A program made the translations under genes and the position numbers. A stretch of 64,000 nucleotides of DNA from Flavobacterium sp. NRK F7 (GTDB taxonomy: Bacteria > Bacteroidota > Bacteroidia > Flavobacteriales > Flavobacteriaceae): assembly GCF_024054195.1 (NCBI RefSeq), contig NZ_JAMXLB010000001.1, positions 62,001 through 126,000 on the forward strand, read 5' to 3'. This document shows, one piece after another, positions 1 through 8,281 of the stretch. The notes under the pieces were generated by a model. It was not told the origin of the DNA. It did no database searches and was given only the letters and a program-made list of their open reading frames with translations. Position 1 is the stretch's first letter, and the number at the start of each line of letters is the position of its first letter.

Positions 1-47
1 AAATTCTAAGGGACAGCTAAAAAAAGATTGGTTTATAAAAAGCTACT

Positions 48-91
48 AAGCCGTATCAAAGCCTTATTAAAGCCATATTAAAGTCGAGTAC
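48..91. repeat. Degenerate 11-bp tandem repeat
   Basis: Four head-to-tail copies of an 11-bp unit are visible: aagccgtatca, aagccttatta, aagccatatta and the weaker aagtcgagtac. They lie in the gene-free stretch before the first gene. A short open frame from base 2 to the stop at 47-49 could be the tail of an upstream gene, but it is too short to identify. No function is evident. Confidence 0.35.
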
Positions 92-191
92 AACATAAGG
101 AACCATTTTTAGAAGGAAAAGTAACTGTAAAATAAGAGATGGATAACTGCCTTCTTTTTACTATTTTTATAGCACAAAACCATACATCCTT

Positions 192-683
192 ATGAAAAAA
201 ATACTCCTACTTCTTTGCTTTACCTCTTTTGTAGTGGCTCAACATCAGGAAAAAGAAAAAGCAACGATACATGCTTTATTAGATGCTTGGCATCAAGCTG
301 CAGCGAAAGCGCAATTTGACGCTTACTTCAATGCTATGGCTGATGAATCCATTTTCATTGGAACCGATGCTACCGAGAATTGGGACAAAAAAGAATTTAT
401 CGCTTTTGCAAAACCCTATTTCGATAAAGGAAAAGCGTGGAGTTTTACACCATTGGAAAGACATATTTTTGTTTCGAAAGATGGTAAAACGGCTTGGTTT
501 GACGAATTATTAAATACCCAAATGAAAATTTGTAGAGGAAGTGGTGTTTTGGTTAAAGAAGGTAAAGCTTGGAAAATCAAACATTATGTCTTGTCTATGA
601 CTGTTCCAAACGACCAAGTGGATGCAGCTATAAAAATTAAAGCACCCATAGAGGATGCTTTAATAGACGGTTATACTAAGTAA
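192..683 (+). CDS. Secreted NTF2-like (SnoaL/DUF4440-type) protein
   Basis: A 163-residue protein. Residues 1-17 form a signal peptide (MKKILLLLCFTSFVVAQ), so the mature protein is probably periplasmic. The rest has the size and pattern of an NTF2-like cone fold: an N-terminal helix rich in Ala/Glu, then strands including FIGTDATENW and a C-terminal GSGVLVKEGKAWKIKHYVLS segment typical of DUF4440/SnoaL-like proteins. Members bind small ligands or act as accessory domains, and the substrate cannot be told from sequence. The gene stands alone and converges on the GH8 gene downstream. The fold assignment is fairly safe; the function is unknown. Confidence 0.75.
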   Translation: MKKILLLLCFTSFVVAQHQEKEKATIHALLDAWHQAAAKAQFDAYFNAMADESIFIGTDATENWDKKEFIAFAKPYFDKGKAWSFTPLERHIFVSKDGKTAWFDELLNTQMKICRGSGVLVKEGKAWKIKHYVLSMTVPNDQVDAAIKIKAPIEDALIDGYTK

Positions 684-751
684 TTTTGAGATGAGGATTA
701 TAACAGGTCCCTCTTCCTGCTCGAGTGTCCTTTGTAAATAAGGATGTATTT

Positions 752-2167
752 TTAATGCAGGACCATCTTTTTAAAGATTGGTTGTCCTTGCTGTGTTATT
801 TTCATACAATAAACGCCTTGCGCTTGCTGACTCATATCTACGAGATTGTTGCCTATTTGGATTGGTGTTTCTAAAACAATTTTTCCTTGCATATTGGTAA
901 TCGTAACTTGAGTCGTTTCTGTTGCAACTACGGTAAAAATTCCATGCGAAGGATTTGGATATACCACAACCTCATTCGTATTCGTAGTAAAAGTTGTATT
1001 TGAAAGTGTCGCATTAGCAGGCAAATAAAAGTTACCCGTTAACAGGAATTGGTACAAGGTTTTTAACGTTTGATTGAAATATGCGTTGGGTTCATTTAAA
1101 TTCTTCAAATCGGTATACGAAGCATCTAAGTGCGCTTGGTCTTCTCCAGCCATAGCCGCACAAGCAAAAGCACCCACAAAAGTAGCATTGTGATATTGTC
1201 CTGTAACGGTTCCATTTTGATTGTAGCCGTCTTTAATATTAGCCGTTCCTCCCAAAGTTACGCGTACAAAATCGGAACATTTTTTAGCATATACTTTCCC
1301 AGAAGTATCACCATACCATAAATAATCCACCGCAATACGCCAAGGCGTTCTAGCAGCATCATAATAATAAGTATGCCCTTGCGCATGATAGCCATTACTT
1401 TGAGCAGAATAGGCTCCAGAAGCGGCACACCAATCGGAAACCAAACCTCCAACTGCATTATTTTGAGTTAAATTGGCATTGATAACGGCATACGCATTGG
1501 ATACCACTGCATTCCAAAAAGCAGTATCATTGGTAAACGCACCAAAAGCTTTGTAATAAGCCGGTGCAAAATAAGAAGGATTGGTAAGCGAACTCCCACC
1601 AAACATGTCCCCTGGTTTTAAAACATAGGTATTGGCTTCAATTTCATGCGCTTTTATAGCTGCAATTAAAGCTTCCGCATCGCTTCGATAATTAATTGTT
1701 CCAAGACTTCCCCATTGGTAATCGGCAACAATAAGTGCCATAGCAGCATCTAATTCTGCATCGGTTGCTCCATTTTGTCCAAGTGTTGCAACAGAACAAC
1801 CTTGAATCTTCCAATTCATAACGCCATTCGAATTCCTATTGTCTTTGTAATAATTCCACAACCCATCAAAAGTAGCTTGATCGGCTTTATAAGCTGTTAG
1901 TAACATGCCGTAGCCTATTCCTTCCGAAACCGTTTCATTCGGATTATCAAATCGCACTCTGTAACGCCCATTGGAACAAGACTCGATAAAGTTGGTTTTC
2001 CAAGTCGTATAACTACTGCTTGCATCCGCATCATTTTTATTGGTTGGCATTAAACCATTAGAAAAAGTAAGATTAGCAGGAAAAGGTTGGGTTTGGGCTG
2101 TAACCCAATACATAGAAAGAAGCATTGCAAACGCAAAGAAGCGCTTCCATAGTAAAGGTGGTTTCAT
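752..2167 (-). CDS. GH8 family glycosidase (endoglucanase/chitosanase type) with T9SS sorting domain
   Basis: A 471-residue secreted protein with a signal peptide at residues 1-25, ending around VTAQ. The catalytic region carries the GH8 hallmark SEGIGYGML around Glu82 (family proton donor) and ATDAELDAAMAL around Asp136. These enzymes cleave beta-1,4 glucans, xylans or chitosan by inversion; which substrate applies here cannot be read from the sequence. The last ~75 residues (VVVYPNPSHGIF to FKKMVLH) form a type A C-terminal sorting domain, so export through the outer membrane by the type IX system is expected. The gene is monocistronic. A (CAAA)n run lies directly before the start codon. 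Confidence 0.88.
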   Translation of the reverse strand: MKPPLLWKRFFAFAMLLSMYWVTAQTQPFPANLTFSNGLMPTNKNDADASSSYTTWKTNFIESCSNGRYRVRFDNPNETVSEGIGYGMLLTAYKADQATFDGLWNYYKDNRNSNGVMNWKIQGCSVATLGQNGATDAELDAAMALIVADYQWGSLGTINYRSDAEALIAAIKAHEIEANTYVLKPGDMFGGSSLTNPSYFAPAYYKAFGAFTNDTAFWNAVVSNAYAVINANLTQNNAVGGLVSDWCAASGAYSAQSNGYHAQGHTYYYDAARTPWRIAVDYLWYGDTSGKVYAKKCSDFVRVTLGGTANIKDGYNQNGTVTGQYHNATFVGAFACAAMAGEDQAHLDASYTDLKNLNEPNAYFNQTLKTLYQFLLTGNFYLPANATLSNTTFTTNTNEVVVYPNPSHGIFTVVATETTQVTITNMQGKIVLETPIQIGNNLVDMSQQAQGVYCMKITQQGQPIFKKMVLH

Positions 2168-2182
2168 GTTGTTTGTTTTTTT

Positions 2183-2202
2183 GTTTGTTTGTTTGTTTGT
2201 TT
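2183..2202. repeat. Tetranucleotide simple repeat (GTTT)5 in the GH8 5' region
   Basis: Five perfect GTTT units, read as CAAA on the coding strand, end about 16 bases before the GH8 start codon, with another imperfect GTTTG run between. Such a tract is prone to slippage and could alter promoter or leader length. Confidence 0.7.
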
Positions 2203-2267
2203 TCTGATAGCTAAACTATAAAAGTAGGTGTTTAGTATGCACAACAACCAAAAAAACAATAATTTAA

Positions 2268-3218
2268 CTAATAAACATTTTTTGTAAGCATTTCTAACAT
2301 TTCCACCGTCATGTTCTCCATGTCGTAATCATTCTTCCATCCCCAATCTTCTCTAGCTCTTGTATCATCAATACTTTCTGGCCAGCTATCCGCGATTTTC
2401 TGTCTAAAATCGGGTGCATAATCGATGGTGAAATTTGGATAATGTTTTTTGATTTCAGCTGCAATTTCTTTGGGAGTAAAGCTCATGGCAGCTAAGTTAT
2501 AAGAAGAACGAATTTTTATTTGTTCGCTTGGTGCCTGCATAATACTGATGGTTGCTTTAATAGCATCGTCCATGTACATCATTGGCAAGCCTGTATTTTC
2601 GGAAAGGAAACTGGTAAACTTGCCTTCTGTAATGGCTTTGTGGTAAATATCAACCGCATAATCGGTGGTTCCTCCACCCGGTTCTGTACTCCAACTAATT
2701 AAACCTGGATAACGAATACTTCTTACATCTACACCATATTGGTTATGGTAGTATTCACACCATCTTTCCCCTGTTTGTTTTGAAATACCATATACTGTTG
2801 TCGGTTCCATAATAGTATATTGCGGTGTGTTTTTAGCAGGAGTTGTAGGTCCAAAAACGGCAATACTAGAAGGCCAAAATATCTTTTTGATTTTTCCAGC
2901 TTTTGCTAAGTTGAGCACATGAAACAACGAATTCATATTTAAGTCCCAAGCAAATGCAGGATTTTTTTCGGCAGTTGCAGAAAGTAATGCTGCCATTAAA
3001 TACACATCGGTTATTTTATATTTCTCAATTAAATGTTCAATTTGATTGTAATCTAAAGCATTTACTACTTCAAACAAACCATTGTTCACTACCTCATTCT
3101 CTAATTTTCGAATATCTGATGCCACAACATTGTCCACCCCATAAGTAGCTCTTAATTTTGCAGTAAGTTCTGTGCCAATTTGTCCACAAGCACCAATGAT
3201 TAAAATTTTTGTATCCAT
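2268..3218 (-). CDS. L-threonine 3-dehydrogenase, SDR/epimerase type
   Basis: A 316-residue extended short-chain dehydrogenase. The Rossmann motif GACGQIG is at residues 9-15 and the catalytic YxxxK is Y143-GIS-K147, with Ser117/Ser118 upstream. The pattern IGACGQIGTEL and the overall length match the NAD-dependent threonine dehydrogenases of Bacteroidota, which oxidise L-threonine to 2-amino-3-ketobutyrate, rather than sugar-nucleotide epimerases, although both share the fold. The partner ligase Kbl is not adjacent. The gene has its own intergenic region on both sides. The cytoplasmic enzyme would feed threonine to glycine and acetyl-CoA. Confidence 0.85.
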   Translation of the reverse strand: MDTKILIIGACGQIGTELTAKLRATYGVDNVVASDIRKLENEVVNNGLFEVVNALDYNQIEHLIEKYKITDVYLMAALLSATAEKNPAFAWDLNMNSLFHVLNLAKAGKIKKIFWPSSIAVFGPTTPAKNTPQYTIMEPTTVYGISKQTGERWCEYYHNQYGVDVRSIRYPGLISWSTEPGGGTTDYAVDIYHKAITEGKFTSFLSENTGLPMMYMDDAIKATISIMQAPSEQIKIRSSYNLAAMSFTPKEIAAEIKKHYPNFTIDYAPDFRQKIADSWPESIDDTRAREDWGWKNDYDMENMTVEMLEMLTKNVY

Positions 3219-3365
3219 GCTTTAAATGAAATTTGAGAACAAATATAAGGTTTTCGTAAGGACGACGTATTCATTTTTGAGAAATTATTTAGCAGTGAAA
3301 TGTTAAGAAAATACCTAAATAAATCCAAGTTTGAACAAACATTAGTATTTTTGCTTTAATTACAA

Positions 3366-3995
3366 ATGAAAATGAAATACCTAGTTGCACTTATCTTATC
3401 TCTAAGTTTACTTTCCTGCGATGATTTTTCAAAACAAAACGAAGAATCTTTAAAATTAGCAGAAAAAAAAGAAGCTGTTTTTGAAACGATTTCTAAAAAA
3501 TGGCAATTTGTTTTTCCAGAACCTAGACCAGAAGTAAACAAAACCATTGACGGATGGAAACATTGGGAACAGTTTAAAAGAGAACTTCAAGAAAAACCTA
3601 AAACTTCGTTGTTAGCGTTTCAGTTAAAAGCAAAAAATGTTTCCAAAAGAGCCGATAGTTTAAGCACTACTGTCCCTGAAACTTTCGATATTCCTCAAGT
3701 GAGAAGTCGATTGGTAACTTTAAATACAAAGATTAAATCATTAGACACTTATATTCATCTTGATGAAATTCCAGAAAAAAAAGTAGTGACTCTAATTGAT
3801 GAAATTAATGAAGAAATAAAAGGGGTTTACACCCAATGGGATGAAGTCTTTATTAAAAAAGCAATTCCTAAAGAAGTAGGAGAAGACGATATGATTCGTG
3901 CTTTGGATACCACCCGTTTAGCCAATAAAAAATTTCAAGAAGAAATTATTGAAAACGATAAAAATAAAGCAACTGATACCATAACTAAAGAATAA
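3366..3995 (+). CDS. Hypothetical lipoprotein upstream of mfd
   Basis: A 209-residue protein with a lipoprotein signal: hydrophobic residues 5-17 and a lipobox LLSC with Cys18. The mature start CDDF is acidic, resembling Bacteroidota lipoprotein export signals for the cell surface. The body is charged, Lys/Glu-rich and predicted helical, without a domain I recognise. It ends 29 bases before mfd on the same strand, so the two may be cotranscribed. Function unknown. Confidence 0.8.
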   Translation: MKMKYLVALILSLSLLSCDDFSKQNEESLKLAEKKEAVFETISKKWQFVFPEPRPEVNKTIDGWKHWEQFKRELQEKPKTSLLAFQLKAKNVSKRADSLSTTVPETFDIPQVRSRLVTLNTKIKSLDTYIHLDEIPEKKVVTLIDEINEEIKGVYTQWDEVFIKKAIPKEVGEDDMIRALDTTRLANKKFQEEIIENDKNKATDTITKE

Positions 3996-4024
3996 TCTTT
4001 TAATTTAAAACAAACTGATTCATC

Positions 4025-7000
4025 TTGAAAGCTTCTGAAATAATCCAAAAATATGAGAGACTTCCTAAAATTTCTCAAATTTCTGAATCTATTACCCATC
4101 ACTCTAAGATACATGTTACAGGACTTATAGGCTCTTCCTTTTCTTTTGTAATTGACGCCTTGTTTAAAAAATCAGAAGTGCCTTTTTTACTCCTTTTTAA
4201 TGATAAAGAAGAAGCTGCGTATTATTTAAATGACTTAGAGCATTTAATTAATGATCAAGATGTATTATTCTACCCTGGTTCCTATAGAAGACCCTATCAG
4301 ATAGAAGAAACCGATAATGCAAACATTCTTTTAAGAGCGGAAGTTTTAAACCGAATTAACTCTCGTAAAAAACCGGCCCTTATTGTTTCGTATGTAGATG
4401 CTATTTTTGAAAAAGTGGTTACGCGAAGAGAACTTGAAAAAAACACTTTAAAACTTAGTGTTAACGATAAAGTTTCTATCGATTTCATCAATGAAACCCT
4501 CTTTGAATATAATTTTAAACGCGTAGATTTTGTAACCGAACCTGGAGAATTTTCAGTTCGTGGAGGAATCGTCGACGTATTTTCATTCTCTAACGATCAT
4601 CCGTATCGAATAGAATTTTTTGGTAATGAAGTAGACAGCATTCGAAGTTTTGATGTGGAAACCCAATTATCAGTAGAAAAACTAAAAAAAATTAGTATCA
4701 TTCCCAATGTTGAGAATAAATTATTACAAGAAAGTAGAGAAAGCTTTTTAGAATATATTAATGAAAAAACCGTTCTGTTTATTCAAAACACCGAACTATT
4801 AGGCCAACAATTGAATAAATTGTTTGACAAAGCAAGTGAAGCTTTTGATAAATTATCAAGCGATATTAAACACGCTACCCCTGAAGAATTGTTTGTAAAT
4901 GAAAAACAGTTTTTACATAAAGCATTGGACTTCTCAATAGTGGAGCTTCATTCGAAACCCTTGTTTAAAACTTCGAAGACTTTTGAATTTCATATTCAAC
5001 CCCAACCCTCATTCAACAAACAGTTTGATTTATTATTACATAATCTAAGTGATAATCACGCGCATCATATTGCCAACTATTTGTTTTGTGCCAATGAAAA
5101 TCAAGCCAACCGTTTTCATGATATTTTTGAAGATATTGATTCTGAACATCATGAAGCGACTCGAAAACAATATAAAACAGTTGTTTTCCCTTTATACCAA
5201 GGATTTATTGATGAAGAGTTACAAATTGCTTGTTATACCGATCATCAAATTTTTGAACGTTATCATAAGTTCAACATTAAAAACGGCTATTCTAAAAAGC
5301 AAACCATTACGCTTAAAGAATTAACCTCATTATCAGTAGGTGATTATGTAACACATATTGATCATGGAATTGGAAAATTTGGTGGCTTACAAAAAATTGA
5401 TGTTGAAGGCAAAAAACAAGAAGCTATAAAGTTAGTGTATGCTGATAATGATATTGTTTATGTGAGTATCCACTCCCTGCATAAAATTTCAAAATACAAC
5501 GGTAAAGATGGCGCACCACCCAAAATTTACAAATTAGGGAGCAATGCTTGGAAAGCTTTAAAACAAAAAACTAAAGCAAGAGTCAAACATATTGCCTTTA
5601 ATTTAATTCAGTTATATGCGAAAAGAAAACTAGAAAAAGGTTATGCCTTTGCACCCGATAGTTATTTACAAAAAGAGTTAGAAAGCTCTTTTATATATGA
5701 AGATACACCCGATCAGGTAACCGCTACCAATGATGTAAAAATGGACATGGAAAGCGACAAACCTATGGATCGTTTGGTTTGTGGTGATGTTGGTTTTGGT
5801 AAAACAGAAGTTGCTATTAGAGCTGCATTTAAAGCAGTGGACAATAGTAAGCAAGTGGCCGTTCTTGTTCCCACTACTATTTTAGCCTATCAACATTTTC
5901 GAACTTTTTCTGAACGTTTAAAAGATTTACCCGTAAAAGTAGGGTATCTTAACCGTTTTAGAACTGCCAAACAAAAAGCAGAAACCTTAAAAGAATTAGA
6001 AGAAGGCACTTTAGATATTCTTATTGGTACGCATCAATTGGTCAATAAAAATGTAAAATTTAAAGATTTAGGTTTATTGATTATTGATGAAGAACAAAAA
6101 TTTGGTGTAAACGTAAAGGACAAATTAAAAACCATTTCTGAAACAGTAGATACGTTAACCTTAACAGCAACGCCAATTCCAAGAACTTTGCAGTTTTCTT
6201 TGATGGCTGCTCGAGACTTATCCGTTATTACAACACCGCCACCCAATCGATATCCAATTGAAACACAGGTTGTTTCTTTTAACGAAGAAGTAATTCGTGA
6301 TGGGATTTCTTATGAAATTGAGCGAGGCGGACAAGTATTTTTCATCAATAATCGGATAGAAAACATCAAAGAAGTGGCTGGAATGATTCAGCGTTTGGTT
6401 CCAGGAGCCAAAGTAGGTATTGGTCATGGTCAAATGGATGGTAAAAAACTGGAAGAGTTAATGCTTTCCTTTATGGAAGGTGAATTTGATGTTTTAGTTG
6501 CCACCACTATTATTGAAAGTGGTTTAGATGTACCCAACGCCAATACGATTTTCATTAATAATGCCAACAATTTTGGTTTATCGGACTTACATCAAATGAG
6601 AGGTCGCGTAGGAAGAAGTAATAAAAAAGCCTTTTGTTATTTCATCACACCACCTTATTCAGCCATGACCGATGATGCTAGAAAACGAATCCAAGCTTTA
6701 GAACAATTCAGTGAGTTAGGAAGTGGTTTTAATATTGCTATGAAAGATTTAGAAATTAGAGGTGCTGGTGATTTATTAGGCGGTGAACAAAGTGGTTTTA
6801 TCAATGAAATAGGATTTGACACCTATCAGAAAATCATGAACGAAGCCATAGAAGAATTAAAAGAAAATGAATTTGCGGAATTATATCCAGAAGATAATGA
6901 TGTAGAGACGAAAGAATATGTAAAAGACATTCAAATTGATACTGATTTTGAGATTCTTTTTCCCGATGAATATATCAATAACATTACAGAACGTTTGAAT

Positions 7001-7381
7001 TTGTATAATGAATTAAACCTTATAAAAGACGAGGCTAATTTAGTTTTGTTCGAACAAAAGTTAATAGATCGTTTTGGTCCTTTACCGAAACCCGCTGTAG
7101 CTTTACTAAACAGTGTGCGGTTGAAATGGAAAGCTACTGCTATGGGAATTGAAAAAGTAGTGATAAAACAAGGAAAAATGATTGGTTATTTTATTGGTGA
7201 CCAACAAAGTAATTTTTATCAGAGTAATCGTTTTATGAAAGTACTGCAATATGTACAACAAAATGGGAATATTTGCAAAATGAAGGAAAAACAAACCAAG
7301 AGTGGTTTACGATTATTACTGACTTTTGAAAATGTAAAAACCATTACACGTGCGTTAGAACTATTGAATGGAATTTCTTAA
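4025..7381 (+). CDS. mfd: Transcription-repair coupling factor Mfd
   Basis: The 1118-residue protein displaces RNA polymerase stalled at lesions and recruits UvrA. Domain order is as expected: a UvrB-like N-terminal module (about 1-330), the CarD-like RNA polymerase interaction domain starting near 437 (VGDYVTHIDHGIGKFGG), a superfamily 2 helicase core with Walker A GDVGFGKTE near 586 and the DEEQ box near 686, the second RecA lobe with GLDVPNANTIF and QMRGRVGRS, then the TRCF C-terminal domain (about 960-1060). The start is a TTG at 4025; the N-terminus MKASEIIQKYE fits the family and no nearby ATG in frame does better. It is followed by an intrinsic terminator hairpin. Confidence 0.97.
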   Translation: MKASEIIQKYERLPKISQISESITHHSKIHVTGLIGSSFSFVIDALFKKSEVPFLLLFNDKEEAAYYLNDLEHLINDQDVLFYPGSYRRPYQIEETDNANILLRAEVLNRINSRKKPALIVSYVDAIFEKVVTRRELEKNTLKLSVNDKVSIDFINETLFEYNFKRVDFVTEPGEFSVRGGIVDVFSFSNDHPYRIEFFGNEVDSIRSFDVETQLSVEKLKKISIIPNVENKLLQESRESFLEYINEKTVLFIQNTELLGQQLNKLFDKASEAFDKLSSDIKHATPEELFVNEKQFLHKALDFSIVELHSKPLFKTSKTFEFHIQPQPSFNKQFDLLLHNLSDNHAHHIANYLFCANENQANRFHDIFEDIDSEHHEATRKQYKTVVFPLYQGFIDEELQIACYTDHQIFERYHKFNIKNGYSKKQTITLKELTSLSVGDYVTHIDHGIGKFGGLQKIDVEGKKQEAIKLVYADNDIVYVSIHSLHKISKYNGKDGAPPKIYKLGSNAWKALKQKTKARVKHIAFNLIQLYAKRKLEKGYAFAPDSYLQKELESSFIYEDTPDQVTATNDVKMDMESDKPMDRLVCGDVGFGKTEVAIRAAFKAVDNSKQVAVLVPTTILAYQHFRTFSERLKDLPVKVGYLNRFRTAKQKAETLKELEEGTLDILIGTHQLVNKNVKFKDLGLLIIDEEQKFGVNVKDKLKTISETVDTLTLTATPIPRTLQFSLMAARDLSVITTPPPNRYPIETQVVSFNEEVIRDGISYEIERGGQVFFINNRIENIKEVAGMIQRLVPGAKVGIGHGQMDGKKLEELMLSFMEGEFDVLVATTIIESGLDVPNANTIFINNANNFGLSDLHQMRGRVGRSNKKAFCYFITPPYSAMTDDARKRIQALEQFSELGSGFNIAMKDLEIRGAGDLLGGEQSGFINEIGFDTYQKIMNEAIEELKENEFAELYPEDNDVETKEYVKDIQIDTDFEILFPDEYINNITERLNLYNELNLIKDEANLVLFEQKLIDRFGPLPKPAVALLNSVRLKWKATAMGIEKVVIKQGKMIGYFIGDQQSNFYQSNRFMKVLQYVQQNGNICKMKEKQTKSGLRLLLTFENVKTITRALELLNGIS

Positions 7382-7424
7382 TGTTTCTAACGATTTTTAT
7401 TAGAATAGAAACTTTATAAAATGC

Positions 7425-7494
7425 AAAAAGCCGAAGTCTATGAGCTTCGGCTTTTCAAACTTTTTCTCGAGTAGAAAAAATTACTGCTATTAAC
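7425..7494 (-). ncRNA. Candidate small RNA, array unit A
   Basis: On the minus strand a -7 element TATATTTG (7507 to 7500) is preceded by TTAACAA. Transcription should start near 7494 and give about 70 nt. The RNA would begin with GGTTAATAGCAGTAA, shared with units B and C. A hairpin TTTTTCT/AGAAAAA follows, then a terminator stem with CCGAAG/CTTCGG and a U-run. The internal hairpin differs in sequence from those of B and C but keeps position and shape, which argues for a selected RNA structure. No open reading frame fits. The transcript is inferred, not observed. Confidence 0.6.
7426..7455. terminator. Bidirectional terminator, mfd (+) and first sRNA unit (-)
   Basis: An 11-bp perfect stem (AAAAGCCGAAG / CTTCGGCTTTT) with an 8-base loop and a T-run on both strands. 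On the plus strand it follows mfd by 44 bases. On the minus strand it closes the first unit of the small RNA array. Confidence 0.8.
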
Positions 7495-7576
7495 CATTAC
7501 AAATATACAACTATCGTTTGTTAAAATGATTACAACTTTTTTACCAATTATGTTAAAATTTACATATTTTACCATA

Positions 7577-7655
7577 AAAAAAGGTCGGAATGAGATAGAA
7601 CCGACCTTTTAATTTTTACCCTTTTCCTTAATTTGGAAATTTACTGCTATTAACT
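7577..7655 (-). ncRNA. Candidate small RNA, array unit B
   Basis: A second copy of the unit, 161 bp from unit A measured between promoters. The -7 element TATATTTG lies at 7668-7661, with TTAACAA 10 bases upstream. The predicted RNA of about 79 nt has the 5' segment GTTAATAGCAGTAAATTT, a short hairpin TTTCC/GGAAA, a GGGTAAAAATT linker and a terminator stem AAAAGGTCGG/CCGACCTTTT (7579-7610) ending in a U-run. The linker and 5' segment are nearly identical to unit C, whereas the terminator stem has changed on both arms. Confidence 0.62.
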
Positions 7656-7742
7656 AACATCAAATATACGTTTGAATCTTGTTAAGTTGGATACAATATT
7701 TTTGCCTTTCTTGTTAAAGTTTATGCTTCACTTTTGAGCATA

Positions 7743-7822
7743 AAAAAAGGCCGAAAAAATGAGAAATTCGGCCTTTAAAATTTTTACCCTTTCCTTAATT
7801 TGGAAAATTTACTGCTATTAAC
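7743..7822 (-). ncRNA. Candidate small RNA, array unit C
   Basis: A third copy, 167 bp from unit B. The -7 element TATATTTG lies at 7835-7828, with TTAACAA upstream, and a second conserved TTTTAACAAGAAAGGCA block further up is shared with unit B. The predicted RNA of about 80 nt carries the common 5' segment, the TTTCC/GGAAA hairpin, the GGGTAAAAATT linker and a terminator stem AAAGGCCGAA/TTCGGCCTTT (7746-7776) followed by seven U residues. Confidence 0.62.
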
Positions 7823-7920
7823 TGTTTCAAATATACGCTTGAATTTTGTTAACTTGGATATAAGATTTCTGCCTTTCTTGTTAAAATTTACAAATAAGCA
7901 AATACAAACTTTTAAACATA

Positions 7921-7966
7921 AAAAAACCCGAAGTGAACCTTCGGGTTTAAACTTTTTCTCGAGTAC
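7921..7966 (-). ncRNA. Diverged or decayed array unit D
   Basis: A perfect terminator stem AAACCCGAAG/CTTCGGGTTT (7924-7948) with a T-run on the minus strand, preceded by CTCGAGAAAAAGTTT, which is also found in unit A. The shared GTTAATAGCAG segment and a clear TATATTTG are missing here. This is either a decayed member, a 3' end processed from a longer transcript, or a differently controlled RNA. Between 7990 and 8165 I see only AT-rich sequence. Confidence 0.4.
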
Positions 7967-8170
7967 AATCCTAACCTTTTCTTAACTATTTTTTTATCTT
8001 TTTTTCTTCGCACTGATTACAAGATACTTACAAAACAAAAAAAAAACAACTTGTATAACTCCTATCACAAAAACAAATGCTTTTTTGAAGAATTCTAGAA
8101 AACTATTCTAAACATACTATATATATAAGGTAAAAAGAAAAATAACTCCTAAATAACAAAAAACCTCTAA

Positions 8171-8262
8171 TAGCCCCGATTGTAGTGGCATCCTTTTTAT
8201 TTTTTTCCCCTAAAAAATAAAAAGATAGAACGAAAAGCGGGAACAGATAGCTTGATACTACT
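8171..8262. ncRNA. Long hairpin element, possible structured RNA or terminator
   Basis: A 12-bp perfect stem TTTTTATTTTTT/AAAAAATAAAAA (8194-8223) with loop TCCCCT is extended outward by ATC/GAT and CCCG/CGGG pairs within TAGCCCCGATTGTAGTGGCA and AGCGGGAACAG. The flanking blocks resemble an intergenic repeat family I recall from many flavobacterial genomes, possibly the flavo-1 motif, but that recollection is not verified. It sits just downstream of the minus-strand permease gene and could also act as its terminator. The sense strand is uncertain. Confidence 0.4.
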
Positions 8263-8281
8263 AAACCTCTGCTCCTAATTA

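Noticed and set aside
7420..7990. Repeats in the 7.4-8.0 kb gap as a CRISPR array
   Set aside because: The repeated blocks are short and spaced at ~160 bp, contain promoters and terminators, and the intervening sequences are similar to each other; no cas genes are near.
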